A stretch of DNA of 64,000 nucleotides, from assembly GCA_010909165.1 (NCBI GenBank), contig MU008180.1:743884-807883 (forward strand), in the 5' to 3' direction. This document shows positions 1-10,189 of this stretch, piece by piece. The position numbers and the translations under genes were made by a program. How positions within the stretch are numbered: position 1 is the first letter of the stretch; the number at the start of each line of letters is the position of its first letter. The stretch is from Anthoceros angustus (taxonomy: Eukaryota > Streptophyta > Anthocerotopsida > Anthocerotales > Anthocerotaceae). The notes beneath the pieces were generated by a model, which did not search any database, had not been told where the DNA came from, and was given only the letters and a program-made list of their open reading frames with translations.

Positions 1-41
1 CATAATGACCTACTAACACAAAACAAGTAAACAATAAGAAA

Positions 42-402
42 CTAGCTCTCTAGATCAGGTGTAGGGGAGTCAAACAACCTAGGCTCCGTTCGCGGAGGGT
101 GCTGGCTAGCGATCCTCCGCACAGAAGCCAAATGTTGTGCAAAGCTCCCTTCCTCACTCAAAAGCTTACAGAACTTGTCATCCCAGAGTTCCTCAATACA
201 CTTTTCACCTATCTGGGTCAATCCAGAGGGCCCAGCTGTTGGTGGGGCAGCCGAACCCTTCGCCTTCAACCACGGAATCGGCACATCTTCCAAACATGTT
301 GGAACAACACAATTTTCATGAAACCGGAGATGTTGATAGATACAGAAATCGTGGTAAGCATGCCCACATGGTAGCACCACAAAATCGTTGCAACCATACG
401 AC
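42..402 (-). CDS. C-terminal exon of a RING-like zinc-finger protein (partial)
   Basis: Terminal exon on the minus strand. It begins after a strong acceptor (a T-rich tract then CAG, at 405-403) and reads about 119 residues to a stop at 42-44. Near its start is the second half of a RING-type finger: CGHAYHDFC gives the C-x-H...H-x2-C ligands, and two later cysteines about five residues apart (CVVPTC) could be the last pair. The first zinc ligands must lie in an upstream exon that I could not place in 410-1500, where only repeats are visible. The tail after the finger is low in recognisable motifs. A RING of this kind usually marks an E3 ubiquitin ligase, but with half the domain missing this could be a relic left in a repeat-rich area. 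The absence of a findable 5' part favours a fragment. Confidence 0.5.
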
Positions 403-427
403 CTGAAAAACAAACCACACTACATCA

Positions 428-1372
428 GCCAAACAAGATTCAACCACACACTTGCCTGCAAGCAGCAGCAGCTGCTCCACCAACTTCCAACCAGCAGCTG
501 CTGCTTGCAAAGTCAGACCAACAACACTATGTGAAGTCTGCAGCATTAGTCCACCACCATTAGGACCAAACCACAGCATCAGCAAGGCAAGCAACACCAG
601 CTGCTCCACCACCTTGCAACCAAAGAAGAATGCGCTGGAGTGCACCGCTGTGCCGGATCACCGACTATGGGAAGTCAACAAGCACCCACCAGCATCAGCA
701 TTGGACCCCCAGCATGGTTCCTCGCCACAGTCAGGACCACACTGACCACAGCTAGGACAACACTACACAGGAAGGAATACCACTCTCCACAGCGAGGAGC
801 ACCACTCTCCGCAGCGAGGAGCACCACTCTTCACAACGAGGAGCACCACTCTCCACAGCCAGGAGCACCACTCTCCACAGCGAGGAGCACCACTCTCCAC
901 AGCGAGGAGCACCACTCTCCAGCCGAGGAGCACCACTCTCCATGAGGAGCACCACTCTCCACGAGGAGCACCACTCTCCATGAGGAGCACCACTCTCCAC
1001 GGCCAAACACCACTCTCCACAAGCGAGGAACAACAATCTCCACAACCGGAGCACACTCTCCACGGCCGGGAACACCACGGTCAAGTGTTAGAATCCACTC
1101 GGCGGTGAGGCGAGGTTGCAGTGAGGAATACCACTCCCCATAGTTAGGAAATCCACTCTCGAGACGGTGAAGAGTACCTCCAGACCACCGGATAGCGCAA
1201 AAACACGATTCAACCACAAACTTGCTTGCAAGTAGCAGAAACATGTGAGAGGCAGCATAAGCAATGCAAGCAGCACCAGTTGCTCCACCCACTTCCAACT
1301 AGTAGTTGCTGCACGCAAAGTCAGACCAAAAGCACTATGTAAAGTTTACAGCACCAGACCACCAACATCAGG
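428..1372. repeat. Direct-repeat pair of about 150-165 bp flanking a minisatellite
   Basis: The segments 428-575 and about 1203-1372 are imperfect direct repeats. Both start with a GATTCAACCACA-like word, pass through GCTCCACC and CAAAGTCAGACCAA, and end in a run of ACCACCA-type words. A third partial copy lies at about 575-625. The 22-bp minisatellite sits between them. No gene is supported in 410-1990; the ORFs there are repeat translations. Confidence 0.6.
772..1062. repeat. Minisatellite, unit about 20-22 bp
   Basis: About 13 tandem units of the form GAGGAGCACCACTCTCCACA (unit about 20-22 bp) run from 772 to about 1062. Several units have lost 5-7 bp. The array is open in several frames on both strands, which explains the long repetitive ORFs here; none has the character of a real protein. 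Confidence 0.8.
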
Positions 1373-1399
1373 ACCACCACCAACATCAAATAAACTGTG

Positions 1400-2627
1400 G
1401 CACGACAAAAGCTTACCAGCGAATTTCCATAAACCGTTCAGTGCTATATTTGCCCTGCTATGGCGCGACAAGAGCCTAAAGAAGAATCTCCATGAACCAT
1501 AGAGTACTGTTGTTTTGAGCACATAAGATAAGGGTTATTAATTACCCTCATTATGACCTGACCCCAAGCCTTTTCACCCGTGTTTTATAAGGTGCTCTGG
1601 ATAGGGGTTCAAATCCGGATGACCTGAATTTCATGTGAGACCAAAATGACGGTGAGGCTTTCAATATTTTATGGTTAAATTATAGTTACTATATTGGAGT
1701 CTCCTACCATAGCCAAGGTGATAGCCAACTTCCATGATAGACCTTCCCGTTCAAATCCTTCGTAGACTTATAATCAGAGGTTAGTCTTCTACACAAATAC
1801 ACTCAGATCCTCATTGAGGATAATGACTGGAATACTCAAGGACTCGTTCCATGTCACGACTTAGGCCAAGGGTTGAGCAATTCTGGGTGGATACTCATTG
1901 ACATTACTGATCAGTCAATCCGCAAGATCTATCACATAACAAGTTCATGCTCAATGGTGCTCTGCACAACGTAGCGATGACTAAAAATGCGTGAATGGCA
2001 AGGAGCAGCCTGTAAGAAGAGCTTCAAAGGACAACAAAAACATTAGAAGAGCTACAAAGGACAACAGGAACATGAGAAGAGCTACAAAGGACAATAGGAA
2101 CATTATAAAGCGTGTTTCACGATCTCAACAATATGATGCGGAAAAATCGTTAAGAAATTGTACTGAAGTGCTGCAACTACAGCGTATGTTCACTTCACTG
2201 CTTGAATTTTGCACAGATCTTGGGGCAGTCCATTGAGCACAACTTGCCTACCTTCCATATTGGTACCACCTTCCTACATAAAATATATTTACCATGTATA
2301 TATGTGCGTACGTAGCAGTATGTGCTGTGTTCTGTAGGTAGGTCGTGCAAAATCCATGTGCCATGTTTTCCTTCCCGAGGATTCCCTGGAATGAATTATT
2401 TCATCACGCATCAGCATTGTACGCTCAGAGCTCAAGCCGATTTTCACACTAATTGATGTTTGAGGTGGCCTTATGTGGAAAATTCTACCCTCTTTGTGGA
2501 AAAAACTATATCCTGGCCTCGTTGGTTTGGTGACATTAGTGGGGATATCACATAATGGCCTTGGTCTTGTATAACATCCTTAGTCCATAACCAAGTCTCT
2601 ATCTTTTCATAACCTTATGATTCTCCG
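1400..2627. other. Intergenic stretch with a short tandem repeat
   Basis: No gene is supported. At about 2014-2106 there are three units of a 30-bp repeat (core AGAAGAGCTACAAAGGACAA), which gives a short Arg/Lys/Asn-rich ORF that I do not treat as coding. The rest shows no recognisable protein similarity. Confidence 0.5.
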
Positions 2628-4030
2628 GTGCAAAAGGGATTTCCGATCTCAGCATATGTATTAAGTCTCCGTGCTCCCTTTTTAATTTTCATCCTCCAAC
2701 GAAGAGTCCACTTTCACATGCACATTCCCACTATTGGCCACTGCAGAGCGAGTGGAAGTACATATGCAAGTTTGACGTGGATTTGCAACCATGGATTGCA
2801 TGCGAGCTGGTGGAGCTGAAAAAGCGCCCAGGCCCAGTACCCTCGCATGCCCGGCCAGGGCCAGCGCCAGGGCCAGAGCCCGTTCCCGTTCCCGTTCCCG
2901 TCCCGTTAAAGGGGGCATCCAGTGGGCCAATGACGGATCATTTGGTGAGGTAGATACATACATGAGTGAAAGTAAATGACAGCGTTGCGCTGGCAGACAG
3001 TAAATACGTGGGAGACAAAAGGTGTGGGGCGTACGGCTGGGGAATGATTGGAGTGCGCGGTGGGCAGCGGGTAGGGCTCGTTCGGTAGGGGGGCGTAGGG
3101 TAGGGCTACAGTGTGTAACAGTAGGCTAGCCTACGTACTGGCATGGGCCCGGGGAGGCAACGGGACCGAGGGGCCCAGGGGACCCGGGATTGTTTGATTG
3201 TGTGGGCTAGGCGGCTAGGCCCCGCCGTGATGGGCGCACTACCTTTCAAGTGCCCGGCCGGGCCTTGGCCCACGTCCGACCCCCACTTCCACCCGGAATG
3301 GCGTAGAAGCCTGCAATGCGCGCCTCGAGGCCTCGAGGTGCTTTCTATTGCGGGTCTCACCTGCTGCACCGGCTCCGGCGACCGCTCCCCTAACGGACTC
3401 TTAACTGCCTGTTTGCGCCACCGACCGGTCGCCGACGCTGCGAGGGGGAGGGGTAAGAAAGAGAGCGCCAGACAGCCAGGTTCCAGCGTGCGGCTGCCTC
3501 TGGCTGGCCTACAGGCGGGGAGCAAGGCGGGTCTCGGCGAGGCGAAGGCACCGCAGCTCGACGCCAGCCTGCGACAGCCTTGCAGCCCGGCTGCGGCGTT
3601 TGCTGGTAGGACACGGCTCTGGGCTGTGAGCGGCATTGCTTGCTCCGGCCTGAGGCAGGCCTGGATTGGGGTCCAAGTGCGAGCAGCGGGGTAGAGTACG
3701 GGGGTGGTCCGTTTGGCGTGGCGTAGAGTGGTGTGTTTGGGCTAGGTAAGCGATGGGAGGTTGCTGTGATTGTGGCCCGGATGTGTGTGGCTTGCTCACG
3801 TTGTTCTGTTGTGATTCGGAATTCAGACTCGGGGCCGCGGGAGGCAGCTTGGATCTAGATGCATGGGGATGGGGGAGGGCAGGGCAGGGCAGCAGGATGG
3901 GGTGAGTGCAGTAGCTGCATTGGGGGACGGGAGCTGCGGCTCCGCGATGGGAGCAGCGTGACTGTGTTGTGAGGGTTTTGTGGAAGGGAGCAGAGCAGCT
4001 AGGTAGCCAGCCGCCGTCAGGGGAAGCGAG
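2628..4030. other. GC-rich 5' flank and probable 5' UTR of the CC-like gene
   Basis: A small (CGTTCC)n run lies at about 2878-2908. From about 3000 the sequence becomes GC-rich up to the ATG at 4031. ORFs overlapping on both strands at 3106-3694 mirror each other and look like open GC-rich frames rather than genes. The promoter and 5' UTR of the gene at 4031 probably lie here. I saw no clear TATA box. Confidence 0.4.
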
Positions 4031-5290
4031 ATGTCGAGGTACGGGCGGATGAATAGACATAACCAGTCTACGGATTCTGAGGGCCTTAGTCTGGGGACTT
4101 CGCCGCCTCCGTCGCCGCGGCATCCGGTGTACTTCGTGCAGAGTCCTTCTCGGGACTCTTTCTACGGGGAGACGCCAACCCCGGGGCGGTCTCAGGAGCT
4201 TGGGCGTCCGCGTGAGGCTGGCCGCTCCAGGGATGTCAGGTCCGGGGAGCTGAATCGGTCGCAGGATTTCAGCCCCGTGGACTCGCCGCTGCACAGATCC
4301 TTCGTCAGAGCGTCTCCTGCTTATTCCGAGTCCGAGTCCCGGAACTTTGCCCCGCAGCCGGACACGCAGTCGTTCAATGGACAGTCGTATGATGTGAACG
4401 GCCTGCCCAACAGCTCGCTCAAGCCCGGGTCGAGGCGGGTTCTTCCGCAGCCGGGCTACAGCTCCTCTGTCTCCAAGAAAGGGTATATGCAATGGAACCC
4501 GGCGGTCACGTCCATTGAGGAGGAGGAGCAGGAGCCGCCTAGGAAGCCGCTGAAGCGGTTGTATGTGTATGCGCTCTGGGTGCTCCTCGTGCTGCTGCTC
4601 TTCTTCCTGGCTGTGTTCATCTTGTGGTTGATCACGAGGCCTAAGGCCCCGCAAGTGACTGTCAAGGTATGTGATCGTTATGTTTGGGACTCGTTTCTTT
4701 GTGCGAAAGCATTGTGCTGACTTGTGGGCCGGGTTGTCGCAGAGTATGAGCATCCAGCAGTTTAACTTGGGTCCAGGCACTGATCCGAGCGGTGTGCCTT
4801 CAACTCTCTTGACCATGAATTCGACAGTTACCCTCACCTTGCACAACCCATCCAGATATGTGAAGATGGATTACAACACTCTCGTGTTGCAATTCTTCTT
4901 CCTGCAGCTGGATGTGGCAGATGGGCAGGTGAGCATCTCATCACGTCTGTCACTCCTGGCTGCGTCTTCCTCGTTTAAGCAATGCTGACACGCTCTCCAT
5001 TGCAGACTCCGGGTTTCAGGCAAGGCAAACGGAGCAAGATGAATAAAGAGGTGGTGGTGCAATCGTTCCACAACAGCGTCCACGGGGCTGGAGCTTCTTT
5101 ACAAGCTCTGGAAGACTCAGGCCAGGACATGCCATTCAAGCTTGTGGGGGCGATACGTTCCAGTTCCCAGGTGCTGTGGAAGTTCATCAGGCCTAAGTTT
5201 GAAACCAGCGTCAGTTGTGACGTTTGGATCAACCAAAACCAGGGCACCAAAGACGGAGTTTTCTTTGTTACCAATCTGCAGTGCGCTTGA
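4031..5290 (+). CDS. CC: COMPANION OF CELLULOSE SYNTHASE-like LEA-2 membrane protein
   Basis: Three exons, 4031-4666, 4743-4928 and 5006-5290, encode 368 residues; both introns are about 77 bp with GT-AG ends. The long Ser/Pro-rich cytosolic N-terminus carries HPVYFVQSPS at residues 31-40, the hallmark of the Arabidopsis At1g45688/At5g42860 group. One membrane span lies at about residues 177-201, followed by an extracytosolic LEA-2/NDR1-like domain to the C-terminus. In Arabidopsis, CC proteins link the cellulose synthase complex to cortical microtubules through the N-terminal motif and support cellulose synthesis under salt stress. That role is known for the family and inferred here. A basic stretch before the span (PRKPLKR) fits an inside-positive topology. 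The long antisense ORF over the gene is a shadow. An in-frame run of Glu precedes the span. Confidence 0.85.
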
Positions 5291-6171
5291 TCAGTCACTT
5301 CGGGTCACTTCTATTTCTTTTATTTGTGGCTCTTCCTCCATAATCCGCTTTACTAGAGTTGCCTGACGTTTTAATAGTAGGCATTTATGTATAGCCCTGA
5401 CACTATGGCCTGCCTGGACTGCCTTTTCTCTTCTGTCTTTAGTACTTCGAAATTAGGTGTCGTGTTGCACATGTTGCTTCTTTTGTTACGCGGGCTGCAT
5501 CTGAAACACTTCCGTATCTTGTTTATATCCGTCCTAGGCAAGGCTACAGGCAGAAAATCCGCCCGTAACTGCAATTCGGGTAACAAGTGCCGAAACCAAT
5601 ATAGACGAAGGAGATGCCCTGGCGACGTGCGGACTTGATGGTAGTGACGACACACCATTTTCAGTGATGACGTCATCAGATTCTTTCATGAGAGAAACTT
5701 GGTGAGGAAGCTTTGGAATAGATATGAAGCGGAGAAAAGACAGCATGTGCTGTTGACTCGGTGGAAAGTATGCTACATTGCAATATGCTAAAACAATAGT
5801 CCCACTCTCGAAGAGCGTGAGAACGAAGAGGCCCCTAGCAATCGCTGCAAAACACAAAGGGAGTTAAGATCAAGAAAGTACGCAAGATTTCACCACTCCA
5901 CCTAGAGCGTGCGAGAGAAAATACCTCAGGGCAGAAGGAAACTGCTCCACGCCCTGGACAGTATTTGGGATGATGCTTGCATCCCCGAGCACAGATTCGA
6001 ACACAAGCTACAACTCTTCGAATCCTGCCACGAAGACAGAAACAAAAAAAATTGACGATCTTCGTTTTCTCAAAGCCCCCCTAAAAAACACAGACACTAA
6101 GGTCTGCTGACACCATACCTCGGAGAACGGCTAGCTCTTCTCGAAATGTGAGAATGCCAACTGCCCAGCAG
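5291..6171. other. Convergent intergenic region between CC-like and TPR-like genes
   Basis: This region holds the 3' UTR of the plus-strand gene and the region beyond the stop of the minus-strand gene. A minus-strand ORF at about 5534-5857 follows a good acceptor-like sequence (TTTTGCAG near 5850). It could be a further 3' exon of the TPR-like gene if the GTTAAC at that gene's stop is used as a donor. I could not decide. Confidence 0.35.
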
Positions 6172-7305
6172 TTAACCTTGCCTGAGCTCAAACAGAGCCT
6201 GAGAAACGAGGAGCTGGATTTTAGAAGATGCAGCTGTCCTGTCGGGGGGACAAAATCTAGCAGACTTCTCCAAACACTCCAATGCTTTGGCGGGTTCACC
6301 CTTTTCCAGAGCTGCCACCCCAGCTCTGAACGCATTGTCCGCTGCCTCCATATCTCCAACCTGCAAGACCTTCATCGGCGGTTGAACCTGAAACCCTGCT
6401 TGCCGCAAAGCCCGCCCTGCAGTTGGAGTCAAGGACCCAACCTGCACAAGGGATTTTGTGGCACCACCTGTTCCACTCTCCGTCTTCCGGAGCAGATCCT
6501 CTGCACCCTCGATCATGCGTTGAATCTTACGAATAGCTAGCTGTTCGTCTGGAGGGCACGCTAAAAGGGCCAGGCGCAGATGCTTCAGGGCTTGCTCCGG
6601 CATCTGACCGGCTAGAGCCGAGATCCCGGCCGCAAACTCTCGATCTGCCAAACTTTTATCGTAATTCCTCACCAGCCCCTGTCCAACCCTGCCATTCTCA
6701 AGAGCAGGCCCCGATGCTGCCGGACGAGCGATCGAATCCGCCGTAGGTTTACCCTTGCTGGAGCTCCTTCTCCGATGAAGGACTTCCACCCCAGATCCCC
6801 TATCCGCTCCCAAGACATCCGTTGCCGTCCACGCAATCTGAGCCCTGGGTTGCCCACCACTGACAGACGGTCTTGCCCGCTCCCGGGCAAAGTTCTCCGA
6901 TTCCTGAATTTCGCCGACTTTCTTCTCCTCAGCAACGTCAGATCTCCTCTCCAATTCCAGAATTCCATCAATCTTCTTCTCCTCAGCAGCATCAGATGTC
7001 GCACCTCCATCTTCCTCACTCGCGCCTGCACTTGCTCCGTTGGCTGCTGGCAGGGGCTCTTGGGGTTTGGAGCCAATTGCGGTCCCATTTGAAGTCCCTG
7101 CGCCCCGGGCCTGCGGCTGAGACTCGCTGCACTTGGACAGAGCCGCCAGCTGGGCATTGGCACGAGCAAGCTCGTAGCAGGCAATGGATCGCTCGAGCTC
7201 GAGAAGCAGGGCATGAGGATCCTGGCTACCAGGTGCATCAGCAGAGATCGGGACAGCAGTAGAAGGTGATCCCGTATTACGTCTCAGGAGAGTGAAAGAA
7301 TGCAT
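6172..7305 (-). CDS. Protein with two TPR-like helical repeats, function unknown
   Basis: A single open exon of 377 codons from ATG at 7305; a GTG at 7326 is in frame but unlikely to start. The N-terminal 70 residues include a helical Leu-rich segment. The middle 150 residues are low-complexity Glu/Ala/Ser. The C-terminal third has two related helical hairpins. The first contains FAAGISALAGQMPEQALKHL followed by a Cys-Pro-Pro, and the second FRAGVAALEKGEPAKALECL followed by another Cys-Pro-Pro. The A-G-x2-A-L...A-L pattern is that of TPR motifs and suggests protein binding. I do not recognise a named family. The stop overlaps a possible donor (CAAG|GTTAAC), so further 3' exons are possible. 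Confidence 0.6.
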   Translation of the reverse strand: MHSFTLLRRNTGSPSTAVPISADAPGSQDPHALLLELERSIACYELARANAQLAALSKCSESQPQARGAGTSNGTAIGSKPQEPLPAANGASAGASEEDGGATSDAAEEKKIDGILELERRSDVAEEKKVGEIQESENFARERARPSVSGGQPRAQIAWTATDVLGADRGSGVEVLHRRRSSSKGKPTADSIARPAASGPALENGRVGQGLVRNYDKSLADREFAAGISALAGQMPEQALKHLRLALLACPPDEQLAIRKIQRMIEGAEDLLRKTESGTGGATKSLVQVGSLTPTAGRALRQAGFQVQPPMKVLQVGDMEAADNAFRAGVAALEKGEPAKALECLEKSARFCPPDRTAASSKIQLLVSQALFELRQG

Positions 7306-8600
7306 GGTAGAAACCGGATGCTGCACCTTCCACGCCAGGCGATCCCACGGCCACGGTCATCCCTCCCCCAGCTTTAGGTCCTTGCGCTTCGGCTCTTCCA
7401 AGCTCTGCAATAAGGGCTCTGCTGCTGCAAAATGAGAGCTGCCCGGCCTGCCGGAATCGAAACACATAAATAACGTAACGCAGATTGTCACACGCATCAT
7501 ACACAAACAAATCCAGATGGAGGCCGGGCACGCCCAGTAGCAAGGCGCCAACAGACGCTCCGCCTGGCCTGCCTTGCACATCCCGAAGGCGGGACGCGGC
7601 TCGTTGTTGCTCAAGCATAATATATACTATAATGTCTACGTGGCAACTCCTTTTTCTGATTTTGAAATACAACTTTGACAGGTAACTTCTCGGCCGCTCT
7701 TGTTCTCACACGTGTACGGAGAATGTAAAATAGAGTGACTTTACCATCGCTTGTTGTCTGGGTGGTGTATGTGGTTGTAACAATAGTCACATACACTCCC
7801 AGAACCTGGAGATTTTATAAAGAAGCATACATGGGAAAATACATTTACCCAAAGCTGATGGGAACTACCCACAAGATAGCCGAAGGCCAATTGGGGCTAG
7901 CCCCATGAATGTTGGACCTCTAGCTACCTACCGTTCCAAGAATATTGTGGTCAGTGATAAAGAAAAGGCCTATGACATGGCATAAACCGACCACTGCACA
8001 AGATAGCCGAAGGCCAATTGGGGCTAGCCCCATGAATGTTGGACCTCTAGCTACCTACCGTTCCAAGAATATTGTGGTCAGTGATAAAGAAAAGGCCTAT
8101 GACATGGCATAAACCGACCACTGGCTATGTACATAAATAAAGATGATAGACTGAGCGTAGCTAGGATGGGATGTGGATGCATGTCAAGTATATGGATGAC
8201 ATATGCATGTGGATGATCGATGGCATGTGGCATGTTGGATGGCCATGGATAGAAGGATGTGTCTATAGATATTTAGATTAATTCTAGATCTTAGGATATC
8301 TACAAAAAGGGAAAGTATATTTAAATAGAAAGAATAAAAAGGAATATTTAGCAAGTTATATGTCTTGGCATGTTGAGGAGAAGTTGGAGTGGTTGTCCGC
8401 AAGTGCCCTACAAAAAGGGCGTCTAGAGGGAGGAAGTTGGAGTGGTTGTCCGCAAGTACAGGCCAAAGAGCTGTCAGTCCAATTTGGTGAGAGTCTGTCA
8501 AGGAATGACAACAATGTTTGTGTGACTCTATGGGTGAGAGAAATCCCATTGATTATTCGTAATTATTTTATAGCACTAGATCCATTGTTCAGTGATTTAG
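7306..8600. other. 5' flank of the TPR-like gene, then AT-rich intergenic DNA
   Basis: This stretch holds the promoter side of the minus-strand gene, the exact 127-bp duplication listed separately, and a 25-bp word (GAAGTTGGAGTGGTTGTCCG...) present twice at about 8379 and 8433. No gene is supported. Confidence 0.4.
7870..8123. repeat. Two exact tandem copies of a 127-bp unit
   Basis: 7870-7996 and 7997-8123 appear identical by eye, each starting CACAAGATAGCCGAAGG and ending CCGACCACTG. The copies abut directly. No coding content. Confidence 0.85.
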
Positions 8601-10189
8601 CTTAGCACAAATAGAACCAACTTAATTCTTGGAAAGACTGTGGATAGAAGCTATTGATGTGCCAGCATGGTTAGCCAATTGGTACAACTAGGAGTGTCAT
8701 ATGATGCCATATCCACTATGTAGTTAGGCATAGGTCTGCTAACTAGGCATGGTAGTGCTGAGGTCTGGTTGGACGAACGAGCAAACTCCTATGCAGGAAA
8801 CTAGAGGTGGAGAATAGCGTTGGCCTTTCGTTTGGAAGAGTGGAGAATTTACCTCGAGTTCCAATCTCGTTAGATCTCTGCAGCCGGAAGAGAACAGTGA
8901 CATAGTGAGAATGAGGCACGAAATAGTGCCAAGTAAGAATGACGTTTTTACCGGGAGACATGGGACCATGTCTCTAGCATATTTTGAGGAAAAGTTTCGG
9001 TGCAAAAGATTGTGGCTAAGGGAGAGACTGTCCAACCAACAAAGGCGGATGCAGGATACTGGAGTCAAGACTCTGAGAGAGGCGGCTTAGATATTTATGG
9101 CGGCTTTGGCTCCAAGGCAATGACGGAAGGTGGCCGATGTTGTTCATTCAATGTATGGTGATCGACTTACCAGTTGATCAATAGCTGAGAAGGTGTTGAA
9201 GGGTGACGCAGTCACTAACCCGTACCGGGAAGAGCATAATCTGGTAAGAGGAAGCCACAATTTAGGTAACCATAGTGCTGGCACGTATCAGCAGAAATCT
9301 GGACTTGGACAACAAAGCCAGTCAACTGGTTATTCAAAGTCTGTTGCACCCAGGGAGAAGCTTGCGAACACAGCTGGAGTAGTCGCTATCAAGCATACAC
9401 ACTCCATGACGCAGTTGCCTGCGTCACCCTTCCTGCTGAAGGGTGACGCAATCACTAACGCCTATAGGGAAGAGCATAGTGTGGTAAGAGGAAGCCATGA
9501 TTCAGGTAACTAGAGTGCTTGCAGGTATCAGCTTCTAGAAATCCGGACACGGACAGTTGGGCTAGTCATCCGATTATTCGAAGTCTGCTGAACCCAGGGA
9601 GAAGGTTGTGAACACTGCTGAAGGAGTTACTATCAAGCGTACACGTTGTCATGGAGCGCATCGATCAAGTGAATGTGAGTATAGACCCGGAGCGTTGACA
9701 GGCAAGGAAAATTGCAAGGCGTGTAACAGGTGGAGTCACATTGGTAGCGTGTTAGCAAGCTCATCCTGAGCTTCATCCAAATTTAAAGGAAGCCACTGAC
9801 ATTGCAACAAAATCAAAGGCTAAGTGCGGACCCACGAGGAGGGCGCTCATAAGGCAATATAGTTGTCCATGGCCACGCTAAGCGCATACATGGCTAGCAA
9901 AAGAAGCGCAACAAAGCTTCAAGGTCTGGATGAGCCTGCAAAATAAGATCAACCCAAGATGTCCTGGAACAAGGAAAAACAAAGGAAAAGCTACGTGGCA
10001 AAATCTTAAAGCCGCTAACAACCCCCCTGCAAAAACACGTGAACAAAACATAACGGAGAACCAATTTTTGCACCAAGTCACCAATTGTCGAACCAACGAG
10101 CAGTAAACCGCTTTAGAATGCAGGTCTCCTAAATTAGTGGGGCAAGAGGACGGAGATCATCCTCGCTGCCTTCGTACATCGGCTTTGAC
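8601..10189. other. Probable retroelement debris with a 240-bp period repeat
   Basis: Two imperfect copies of about 205 bp start at 9198 and 9438 (period 240). Both begin GAAGGGTGACGCA and share AGGAAGCCA, TCAGGTAAC-like and CCCAGGGAGAAG words. Copy 2 has an in-frame stop (GGTAACTAG). Short basic ORFs at 8905-9090 and 9193-9513 resemble gag-like debris in composition only. No reverse transcriptase or integrase motif is visible, so the retroelement label is a guess. Confidence 0.4.

Noticed and set aside
772-1062. Regular repeats considered as a CRISPR-like array
   Set aside because: There are no unique spacers of constant length, the units abut, and the genome is eukaryotic.
1590-1630. A GGTTCAAATCC word resembling a tRNA T-arm
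   Set aside because: No D-arm, anticodon arm or acceptor stem could be paired around it; the second such word near 1750 also fails.
3509-4846. A 445-codon minus-strand ORF antisense to the CC-like gene
   Set aside because: It is the shadow of a GC-rich coding region: it runs across both an exon and an intron of the real gene and shows no family motif.
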